Source: Limnomonas spitsbergensis (taxonomy: Eukaryota; Chlorophyta; Chlorophyceae; Chlamydomonadales). From it: DNA of 64,000 nucleotides. Position 1 is the stretch's first letter; every line of letters begins with the position of its first letter. The stretch spans positions 382,001 through 446,000 of the forward strand of contig JAYJMM010000121.1 in the NCBI GenBank assembly GCA_037349105.1. The letters are read 5' to 3'. Position numbers and translations under genes: made by a program. The notes under the pieces are model-generated. The model did no database searches and was not told where the DNA came from. It was given only the letters and a program-made list of their open reading frames with translations. Below are positions 44,001-54,300 of this stretch, in pieces.

Positions 44001-45544
44001 TACACCAAGGGGTTGCAGCTGCTTGAAAGAGTTACCACCAGCCAGGTGCGCAGCAGGGGACGCACATGTGACTGCTGTGTTTAAAAGTAATCCCTATTCT
44101 AGGCGCTTTGCCCATTCAGCCGTCATCCATGCTGTTCAGAACCAGAAGGCACACCATGCACCAGTGCTACAGCCATCGTGCCTTATCCACCCCAATGCTC
44201 TTTTAACCCCACATGCCCTACGTTTTCAAAACTTACCCAAGTAAGCCCCATGCGAGGCGTTTGGCCCATTGAGCTGCCATAACAGCTGCCCAGCACCAGA
44301 AGGTGCCCCATGCACCAGCGAAGGCCAGGCAACCTGCCATGCAGGAGAGACCACCGAGGACGATGCCCATGCAGAACAGAGAGGCAACTGCAGCGCTCAG
44401 GACACCTGTGTACGTGTGTGTGGGGGAGGAGAGAAAGAAGGGGAGGCCGTGAGGCTCAGGATCCAGAAAGCCTTGAAGGAGGGAGGAGGAGGAGCAGACA
44501 TGCCATGCGTTGAGAAACTCAGGAGCCAGACAACTTTTGGTAGAGAGAGGGAGGAGCAGACATGCCATGAGATGAGAAACTCAGGGGCAAGACAACTTTC
44601 AGTAGAGAAGGGCAGGAGCAGACATGGCAAGCAGGGGAATCCTGCAGGGAAGACTGCCATGTAGAACAGAGAGGCAACTGCAGCGCTCAGGACACCTGCG
44701 TGCATGTGGTGGGGGTGGGGGTGGGGGGGGGAGGGGAGGAGGAGAAGGCTCGGAATACAGAAAGCCTTGAAGGAGGGAGGGAGCAGACGTGCCATGCAGG
44801 AGGGGCCCGCCAAGACGACACCTACATATAGAAGCCAGGCAATGGCAGTTCTCAGATGACATTTTTGAGGGTACCGGGGAGGAAGAACAAATGTTGGCAT
44901 GAACAAATGCTAGGCAGACATTCAGCCAGGCAGGCCACCCAGGATGAAACCTGGCAGCATACACGACTGAGGTGATGGCAGCGCTCAGGCCTGTGGGGGG
45001 GAGGTATGAGGCTCGAACAAACGGACATACCATTTGGTGAGGGCAGAATGAATTATAACCGCCCTTGTGAGAGTGCTAGCCGCTAGGTGTATGTGTCGGT
45101 CTGAGTCCTCAACAAACGGGCATTAAATTTGGAAAGAGCAGAATACCATGCAGCCGGTCACACAAGAGGTCATCAAGGACAATCCCCCTACTGGAAAGAG
45201 AGGAGATGCCACTCGGCAGGATGTCTGTGTGTGGGGGAGGTCTGAAGTACCCTCTTTCAAACCCTACTTTGCACACCTGCCAACAAGAAGGAGACAGCAC
45301 ACCCATATTCTCTTTCTCACCCTCCTTCACACCCTCTTTCAAACCCTACTTTGCACACCTGCCAACAAGAAGGAGACAGCACACCCACACCCTCCTTCAC
45401 AGTTTACGGTCCTTTACACCCTCTTTCAAACCCTACTTCACACACGCTTTCAAACCCTACTCACACACCTGCCAACAAGAACGAGACGATGCATGCCGCT
45501 GCTGTCCCCATCCAGCACATTGCACATATCAGTGACGCTTGAGC
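41086..45544 (-). CDS. Membrane protein with coiled-coil/Ala-rich tail, 3' part (family unknown)
   Basis: Reverse-strand exons 45544-45469, 44405-44237 and 42241-41086 (stop) join as GT-AG with matching phases (sum 1401 nt, 466 aa visible). The first two exons encode three hydrophobic stretches: LICAMCWMGTAAACIVSFLL, LSAAVASLFCMGIVLGGLSC and LAFAGAWGTFWCWAAVMAAQ. A basic segment (YVVPKSVMKPGRR) follows, and then a cytosolic-type tail: a Gln/Glu-rich coiled coil (about residues 160-300) and two Ala/Ser-rich repeats around SSTAAAxSAFVAxAAR. Earlier exons must lie above 45.6 kb but are hidden among decayed echoes. I do not recognise the family and assign no function. The model rests on the phase agreement and on the echoes of each exon. 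Confidence 0.65.
42290..44015. repeat. 1.7-kb minisatellite of 21-22 bp units (~80 copies)
   Basis: The unit is close to GGTTACAGCTACACCAGGGG with an extra GG or GT. Variants carry CATCAGGAGG or TTATAGCCACACC, arranged in short higher-order blocks. It fills most of the intron between the last two membrane-protein exons. Confidence 0.95.
44080..44170 (-). repeat. Echo of membrane-protein exon 44405-44237, donor side
   Basis: The forward-strand blocks CGCTTTGCCCATTCAGCCG and ACCAGAAGGCACACCATGCA parallel the exon's GCGTTTGGCCCATTGAGCTG and ACCAGAAGGTGCCCCATGCA. Confidence 0.75.
44660..45240 (-). repeat. Four echoes of membrane-protein exon 44405-44237, acceptor side
   Basis: Copies of the acceptor plus GGTGTCCTGAGCGCTGCAG-like exon start appear near 44670-44706, 44815-44870, 44945-45000 and 45140-45235. 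They are progressively degraded but still encode hydrophobic stretches. Confidence 0.75.
45245..45465 (-). repeat. Echoes of membrane-protein exon 45544-45469, donor side
   Basis: Two 78-bp units repeat the exon end (forward-strand CACACCTGCCAACAAGAAGG) with its GTGTG donor, plus short CCCTCTTTCAAACCCTAC words. Confidence 0.75.
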
Positions 45545-45879
45545 CTGAGTGGATGCAACAGAGAAGATATGTTTAAAACGGTGCATACCTGCTGGGCCCT
45601 GCTGAACGCTCGGCCGCATGCCCCAAGCAAAGAAAGAGGGGGATTTTAAAAAAAGTCGCTTTTACGCTAAGGCAAAATCTTGCGCCCCTGCTTGGGGGCC
45701 CAAGAACCCCCCCAAAGGGGGGGCTGGTAGGGAATGACTAGGCTCAATTCCAGCTACCATGCATAGCCTGGGCCATGGTGCAGTCATGCCATCCTCCTAT
45801 GTGAGGGGGCAGGAACATGAAACCGGCGTCTTGAGGAGATACGTAAATGCATCCAGTTAAAATTCATGTGCAATGGAAT

Positions 45880-46535
45880 TGGAAGAGCGCACCATCCAGC
45901 ACATGGCACATATCAGCGGCAGGGTTACCCTGTACGGAAATACGGTGCGGTGACAGGGTACAGTACGGAACTACGGATACAAACACGGTACAGCCAAAAT
46001 GGCCAGACAGGTACGAAAATGGCCGACACGGTGTTTTAACACGGCACCGTTATGTTAAACGGTGCGATACGATACGGAAACGGTACGGGATTTGGACCCA
46101 AACGGTCGAACTGGGTAACCCTGATCAGCGGCACTTGAGCCTACATGGATGCAACAGAGGCGACAGGGGGATTGATAGTGCATTCAACCAACAGTCATGC
46201 AAAATTGAACTGGCAGCGCGAACCAGCACATGACAAGTGTCAGTGACGCTGAAGCCTGCATGGATGCAACAGAGGAGACAGGGGGGATGATATATTGTTA
46301 ATGCATTCAAACAACAGTCCTCTTAAAAAGGATCAAGCATTACGAACAAGCATATAGCGCATATCCATGACACTTGGGCCTGCATGGATGCAACAGAGGA
46401 GACATTATGGCTGGTATGATGCCATTGATGCGTATGCATCCAATCCACCTTTGTGTGAAAAGGAACAGACAGTGCAAACCAGCACATGGCATGTTTCAGT
46501 GAGAATTTAGTCAAGGGTAGCCCGATGCAGCACAT
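45880..46535 (-). repeat. Echoes of membrane-protein exon 45544-45469, acceptor side
   Basis: Four to five copies of the acceptor TCTGTTGCATCCATGCAG followed by GCTTCAGCGTCACTGACAC-like exon starts occur near 45890, 46125, 46245, 46385 and 46495. Between them (45930-46110) lies a run of ACGGTAC/ATACGG words. Confidence 0.75.
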
Positions 46536-46539
46536 CACA

Positions 46540-48354
46540 CAGGTTTACCTAAATTGCACTGCCTAGGTGGCACGATATGGCACAGGTTTGTACCACCACC
46601 TCAAGGCAGCAAGATACGGCACGGCACGGCACGGGTTTGCCGGTTTGTGCTACCATGCATGGTATATATTAAAATGTATACGTGACACTTGAGCGTAGGT
46701 GGAACCAACAGAGAGACAGGGATATTGAAATTTAGTGGCGTTCAGAAGTATTCTAGGGTCTGACCGGCGTTCAGCCTGAAAGAAGTCGCCAGCGTTTCAG
46801 CACCCTTAGGTACAAAGTGCTACAGAGGGGGGGTTGAATTCAAATTTTGAAATGTTGCAGTGATGATCATTTGCCATTGCTGCAGAGACAGGTAGACTTC
46901 ACAGCCGTCAAATCAAGGATCATGGTGGCTTACAGCCAAGCAGAGCCATGAACTTTTCCATGCAGCAATCACCGGGAACCCCCTAATTTAATTTCCCTGC
47001 TGAAGTTGGTGGGGTCCACAGCTGGGGTAACAGCCTGCTACTGGCAGGGCTACATGAACGGGGCTAGGAAAGGGATGGCTTAGGGGATTACTTGAGGGAT
47101 AACAAATTAAATGAAAAGGACAAATACCATTGTATTGTTTTGCCTCGGCGAACGAGAACTAAACAAAGTTTTTAGCTAAAGCGTGCTTGACTTGAAAGCT
47201 TGTCTTGAGAGACGTCCCAAAAGTTGCGCGTTTTCAAAAGGCGCGACGGCGGGAAAACATCTATATCTTGCAGAGGCTAAGAACGTCTACGTAGTTGGAT
47301 TGCTGAAGGGATCAGTAAGTCACCCAACGCGCATGCACTCAGCGCTAGCCTCTAGGAATCACCATGCAGCAGTGGCAAAGACAGCTGCATGAGGGTTTCC
47401 CGGTTTGTGTTCTACTGTTCTTGCTAAGCTTTTTAAGGACTGTTGTAAGGTCTTTGCGTATCTCGTCACACTAGGCTCATAACCGTGATGACTTGAAGCA
47501 CCCCTGGTGCATATGCATCGAGTGACACAAGCATGATGCAGCGGAAACTTATAGGGTGGGCCATGCCATTTCCACGGGATAAGAGGGCATACCGGTACAG
47601 AGGGCTAATGAAATTGACAGCAGGAAACACCCCAGATGCACATGCCACGAGCGCTACTCAGTAGCATGTAACATCAAAACTACCAAAGTAGAGTAGGCAG
47701 TGCCTTTCTTTTGTGCCCGAGGGGCAGCGTAATAGAGGACGCATCAACAAACAGGGGATTTGGGGCCGCAAAATAAAGATTCGACTGTCTCTCCTATGAA
47801 AGTTGTTGCTCATTTTATGATTGTCTCACCGTGAGGCGCAGCGCATGTGTGGGCAAGTGCTCCTCGAGCGCCTGCTTCGCTGAGCTCCAAGCGAGGTGCA
47901 GATCTGCTGAGCTGACCATGACGGAGTCTGCTTGGACTATTTGAAATTACCCAGTGTTTCGCGTGCAATTGTCTGTCCCACTGAGCATTTGCTACAACGG
48001 CTTTCTCACTGGCCGAGGGGATGAGTGCAACCCTCTCGGAAGGGTTGCTCTCGGGTGCAATCCCAGTATATCTGCCGTACACATCGCCAGCGTGGCAATT
48101 GGCCGGGGGGGCAGGAAGCGAACTGCAGAGATCGAGTGCTGGAGCAGCATGTAAAGCAGATCAGAAAGACACCCCCAGTGACCATGCCCTCTTGATTTTT
48201 TGTATCGTGTGTTACCAAAACCAGCGCTCAGGAGCACGCAGGTATAGCCACGCCTGTGCCGGCTCCGCCACCCATCCTCTCTTTCCCCCTCGCTCTACAA
48301 CGTCCAGCGGTACACCCTGAGCGGTATCATCCATATTCAATTTAGATCGTCCTA
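46540..48354. other. Region without resolved genes
   Basis: It separates the convergently unresolved 5' part of the membrane-protein gene from the uL1 gene; these two genes diverge. Scattered ATACGGCACGG repeats lie at 46550-46670. I could not support an exon here. Confidence 0.4.
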
Positions 48355-51300
48355 ATGGCTTGCTGCTCCCGGATTAGCGCCCTGCTTGCCGGAGGCCTGC
48401 AACGGACGCTAATCGCGGATGGGTGCCCAGCTGCCCTCAGCTCGCTGACCGCTGGGAGCAGCAGCAGTAGCAGCTTCATCAGCGCTTCTTTGATGAAGAT
48501 TAAGTTTTTTCCTCTTCACCGCACCCTCAGCAGCAGCAGCAATGTGTATCAGGTAGGGAGCTGGAACGCATGGGGTCCACATGGTCTTAAGAGCGCTGCA
48601 TGGGGGTATGGGAAGGGCCACATGGGGAGGACTGACGGTTAACACGTACCAATACAGGCGAGTTGGGTAAGGAGACAGTGTTAGACGTCTAACGCTTTAG
48701 AGGGCTTCAGGGTCCGTAGGGGCGCCAGCCGAGGAAGAGTGACAGACTTCTAAGGAATACGCCCGCATATGTTGCTTTAAGCTTACACATGTTATGCCTA
48801 TATATTTTGCATGTAAGCATATATGCCGATCCCTAACCATGTACCTACATTAGGGTGGCATGGGATGCACTTCATCTTGAGAGCACCGCATGGAGTTCAG
48901 CTGTTACAATGAAGGGAGCTTACCGCCTGCATGTTAAGGCTGCATGGGATGCACTTCATCTTGATTGCACCGCATGGAAGTCCAGCTGTTACAATGAAGG
49001 TAGCTTCCCGCCTGCATGTTAAGGCTGCATGGGATGCACCTCATCTTGAGTGCAACACTTGAGTTCAGCTGTTACAATGAAGGGAGCTTCCCGCCTGCAT
49101 GTTAAGGCTGCATGGTATGCACTTCATCTTGAGTGCACCGCATGGAGTTCAGCTGTTACAATGAAGGGAGCTTCCCGCCTGCATGTTAAGGCTGCATGGT
49201 ATGCACTTCATCTTGAGTGCAACACTTGAGTTCAGCTGTTACAATGAAGGGAGCTTCCTGCCTGCATGTTAAGGCTGCATGGTATGCACTTCATCTTGAG
49301 TGCAACACTTGAGTTCAGCTGTTACAATGAAGGGAGCTTCCCGCCTGCATGTTAAGGCTGCATGGTATGCACTTCATCTTGAGTGCAACACTTGAGTTCA
49401 GCTGTTACAATGAAGGGAGCTTCCTGCCTGCATGTTAAGGCTGCATGGTATGCACTTCATCTTGAGTGCAACACTTGAGTTCAGCTGTTACAATGAAGGG
49501 AGCTTCCCGCCTGCATGTTAAGGCTGCATGGTATGCACTTCATCTTGAGTGCAACACTTGATTTTAGCTGTTGAAGGGACCTTCCCGCCTATATGATTGC
49601 ATGGGGGTATGTGACAAAGCCATATGGTGATTAATAACTGATTAATAACAACATGTACTGTGTAGCTGTACATAAATGGCTCCCCAAACGGCTCCCTAAG
49701 CTGCGCTGTTTCCCTAACCTCCACGCCCCAATGGGGCGTAGTTTCTTTCCTTCTTTCTTACCTAAAAGGCTGTTGAGTGAAGGGAAATTCCCGCCCGCAT
49801 GTTCGCTCTGCAGGCTGCTGCTGAGACCAAACCGTCGGAGAGTGGGGGAGACGGCGAGTCAGAGGCTTCCGGGTCAACGTCGAGCTCACAGGGCATGCGA
49901 TGGGGCAGAGGAGGGAAGCTGAAGGTGGGAGGGGGTAGAGCTGGGGGGGGAGGGGGGGGGAGGGGGGGGAGGGAAACTGAAGGTGGGAGGGGGGGGGAGG
50001 GGGGGAGGGGTATAAACTGAAGGTGGGAGGGGGGGGAGGGGGGGGGATGGAAACTGAAGGTGGGAGGGGGAGGGGGGGGGGGGGGGGCAACTGAAGGTGG
50101 GAGGGGGGGGGGGGGGGGGCTGAAGGTGTGGAGAGCTGAGGAGGGGGGGGAGGACAACTGAAAGTGGGGAGAGCTGGGGAGGGGGGGGAGAGGACAACTG
50201 AAGGTGGGAAGAGCTGGGGAGTGGGGGGGGGGGGGGGGGGGGCAACTGAAGGTGGGAGGGGGTGGGGATGAGGCAGGGGAGGAAAGCTGAAGGTGGGAGG
50301 GGGGGGGAGGGGAGGGCAACTGAAGGTGGGAGGGGGGGGGGAGGGCGAAAGGGAGGAAAGCTGAAGGTGTGTGTGGGGGTGGGGATCGGGGGGGGTTTCC
50401 GCAGGGGAGAAAAACTGAAGGTGGGAGGGAGGGGACTGACCATGGGGTCAAGATAAGGAGACGAAATGAGCGTGGGGACTGTGAGGCTTGTGCTTGGGGG
50501 GAAATCGTGACTGTAGTAAGGGGGAGGGAAACCGAGGGTGGGAAGGGGTGGGTTGAGGGTTGTATCTGAACAAAGGGAAACATATGGAGCAGCAGCAGGT
50601 GTGGGTGCATCATCTCCACCACTGCGCCATGGCCCTTTGTGGTTCTGTATTCCGTATGGGGAGTTCATCAGTTCAGCTGTTTTAATTATTCCCTCGTTTC
50701 CATGTCACAGGCCCCCCCCAGTGGCCGCATCATCTCCACCACTGCGCCGTGGCCCTTCGTGGATCCCGCCCGCCCCATGGTACTACCTCTGTACATCAAT
50801 GCATCTGCCACTGCAGACAAGCGCAAGCCTGTGGACCTCTTGTCGGCCCTAAGGGAGATGAAGGTGGGTTATGGGCACCTGGGAGCGCCTTTTAGGGTTT
50901 AGGGTTACGGCGCTCCCAGAAGGGTACCTAGGAGCGCCTAAACCCTAAACCCTTAACCCTCAGAGATGGGCACCTGGGAGCGCTTAAAAGACGGAAATGC
51001 TGAGGAACGGCTGACGTCTTGGCGCTCTTTCAGAGGTCACACAGAGCTATCAAGGGGGGGTGGGGGGGCTAGAGCTGTGATTCACTCTGGGTGCTATTTC
51101 AATGAGCTAGTTCAGGATTTGAGGTCGGAATATGCATCGGTCAAATCTTTTCCCTGCATATGATGCGGTGACACCATTGGTTACGTTCATGACCCAAATT
51201 TACCACCAAATTACCAGTATATCACAGTATGTCACAGTATGTCACAGTATGTCACAGTATTGATGTGGAATAGGATTACCGTGATATAAGTCGGATAATA

Positions 51301-54300
51301 TTCGAAATGTGTTGATTCTGGCTGGTTTATTTGGGGGCCTGTAGGCCTAGGATCAGTGCTTCCTTACGGTTCTTGAAATTTCAGTTTACGCTTTCGGTGC
51401 AAATTGCGCGCAAGGTACCAGGACCGCCCAGAATGTACCGCAATCACGAGTTGCTTACAGCGTAACCACAGACAAAACCCTGGTGACGGACCGCAAATGG
51501 GGTTTTGGCTCGGAACCTACCCGCCGATTGACGAAAATTTGTGACTTTTAAACGTGCAAGTTGTTCTGATCGTCACGATTTGTCCCTACGGGTTAACGCA
51601 CAACAATGTGCAACTTCCCACCTTCGCAGATGTATGACTGATGTCCCCAAAGCCAGAAATCCACCAGGACGTGCTTACGGTCTAGATTACAGCTCGCTCT
51701 TACTTGCGTGTGAGCTAAAAAGCCTGACTTGCACGCAATTACGTGTTACACCGTACCGTAATTGACCGTAATTTATTACACAAAAACGGATTACTGTGTA
51801 ATCGCACAGCACTTCCTCGGACACCATATACTTTACAGCCTGAACAGCAATCCCAAGCTTGATCAAATTCAGTATGGTGCACTCCACAGCCACTGCATCG
51901 ATCCTTAACTCTCACGCCCCTGCGGGGCGTAATTTTTTTTCTTTTTTTTCTTTGCATCGACGCTGAGATTTTCTGGATTTGTCTCTGATCTATATGGGGG
52001 TGTGCGGCAACTGTCAAACCCCATGCATAGCGGTATAAGCCAGCTATGTGCACAGCACAGACAGAGCTGTCAGTGTCCCTTAAAATCCAAACAATCGCCT
52101 ATTCAAAAAAAAAATGCCACCTCACTGGCCGAACAGCCCGTGGTCTGGTCCTGATCTGGACCAGCTTTGGAGGCGACCAAGGCAGGGATTTAAAGTGACT
52201 TCCGGAATAAATTTTTGGTTTCCAGAAGCAGCCAGTTCAAAAGTTCTTGGTGAAGAGCTACCGGCATTTTCCCGATAATTGATTTCGTCGGTTTTCGTTA
52301 CCGCGCCACTGAACCTATGCTTCGCCGAATTAAATTGTTTGGTTTCCACTTAAGATACGACTCGTTACCAGCAACCACTAAAACTATCCCTCGACCAAGA
52401 TGGCTTCCTCAATCTGAATGGTAGGGTGAGACCTGTTAACAAGAGTCATCACCAGTGAGCGACAAAATCGTGTTCCTTGCCTCCCCACGGACAGGCCAAC
52501 ACTACCGCCCGTGTGTCTGGTCCGGAACCATACCAGCTTTCGGGGCGGCGAAGATGGCTTCCTCAATCTGAATCAAAGGGTATATGACCGGGAAAAAATG
52601 ATTTGTCTCCTGTATGTCACCAATGGTTGTTCCTTGCTCAACCCGGACAGGCCAACGCTACCGCCCGTGTGTCTGGTACGGAACGTGACCTCAAGTCGGG
52701 GCGCCCAAGGTGCCGCTCGGATTTCGACGAGACTGTTGAGTTCATGACCAACCTGTCCGTCAATCCACGCAAGGCTGACCAGGTAAGAGAACTTCAGATA
52801 TTCTCATTTATTATTACAAGGGGATGACTGGTCACAGTGTATAGTGAGTGGTGACAGTGTATGGTGAGTGGTGGCAGTGGATGGTGAGTGGTGGCAGTGG
52901 ATGGTGAGTGGTGGCAGTGGATGGTGAGTGGTGACAATGTATGGTGAGTGGTGGCAGTGGATGGTGAGTGGTGGCAGCGGATGGTGAGTGGTGGCAGTGG
53001 ATGGTGAGTGGTGGCAGTGGATGGTGAGTGGTGGCAGTGGATGGTGAGTGGTGGCAGTGGATGGTGAGTGGTGGCAGTGGATGGTGAGTGGGGGCAGTGG
53101 ATGGTGAGTGGGGGCAGTGGATGGTGAGTGGTGACAATGTATGGTGAGTGGTGGCAGTGGATGTTGAGTGGTGGCAGTGGATGTTGAGTGGTGGCAGTGT
53201 ATGGTGAGTGGTGGCAGTGGATGGTGAGTGGTGACAGTGGATGGTGAGTGGTGGCAGTGGATGGTGAGTGGTGACAGTGGATGGTGAGTGGGGGCAGTGG
53301 ATGGTGAGTGGTGGCAGTGGATGGTGAGTGGTGGCAGCGGATGGTGAGTGGGGGCAGTGGATGGTGAGTGGGGGCAGTTGATGGTGAGTGGTGTCAGTGG
53401 ATGGTGAGTGGTGGCAGTGGATGGTGAGTGGTGGCAGTAGATGGTGAGTGGTGGCAGTGGATGGTGAGTGGTGGCAGTGGATGGTGAGTGGTGACAATGT
53501 ATGGTGAGTGGTGGCAGTGGATGGTGAGTGGTGGCAGTGTATGGTGAGTGGTGGCAGCGGATGGTGAGTGGTGACAGTGGATGGTGAGTGGTGGCAGTGG
53601 ATGGTGAGTGGTGACAGCGGATGGTGAGTGGTGACAGTGGATGGTGAGTGGTGGCAGTGGATGGTGAGTGGTGACAGTGGATGGTGAGTGGGGGCAGTGT
53701 ATGGTGAGTGGTGACAATGTATGGTGAGTGGTGGCAGTGGATGGTGAGTGGTGGCAGTGGATGGTGAGTGGTGGCAGCGGATGGTGAGTGGTGACAGTGG
53801 ATGGTGAGTGGTGGCAGTGGATGGTGAGTGGTGACAGTGGATGGTGAGTGGGGGCAGTGTATGGTGAGTGGTGACAATGTATGGTGAGTGGTGGCAGTGG
53901 ATGGTGAGTGGTGGCAGTGGATGGTGAGTGGTGGCAGTGGATGGTGAGTGGTGGCAGCGGATGGTGAGTGGGGGCAGTGGATGGTGAGTGGGGGCAGTTG
54001 ATGGTGAGTGGTGTCAGTGGATGGTGAGTGGTGGCAGTGGATGGTGAGTGGTGGCAGTAGATGGTGAGTGGTGGCAGTGGATGGTGACTGGTGGCACTGG
54101 ATGGTGAGTGGTGGCAGTGGATGGTGAGTGGTGGCAGTGGATGGTGAGTGGTGACAATGTATGGTGAGTGGTGGCAGTGGATGGTGACTGGGGACAGTGG
54201 ATGGTCAGTGGTGGCAGTGGATGGTGACTGGTCACAGTGTATGGTGAGTGGGGGCAGTGGATGGTGAGTGGGGGCAGTTGGTGGTGAGTGGTGTCAGTGG

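Noticed and set aside
42442..44026. Forward frames coding YSYTRGVTATPGG-type repeats
   Set aside because: They are pure translations of the 21-22 bp minisatellite in an intron of the reverse-strand gene.
47183..47392. Short forward frame of 69 codons
   Set aside because: It has no recognisable domain, splice context or repeat-based support; likely a chance frame.
47466..47648. Reverse-strand frame with hydrophobic stretches as an upstream membrane-protein exon
   Set aside because: I could not find acceptor and donor positions that join in phase with the exon at 45544-45469.
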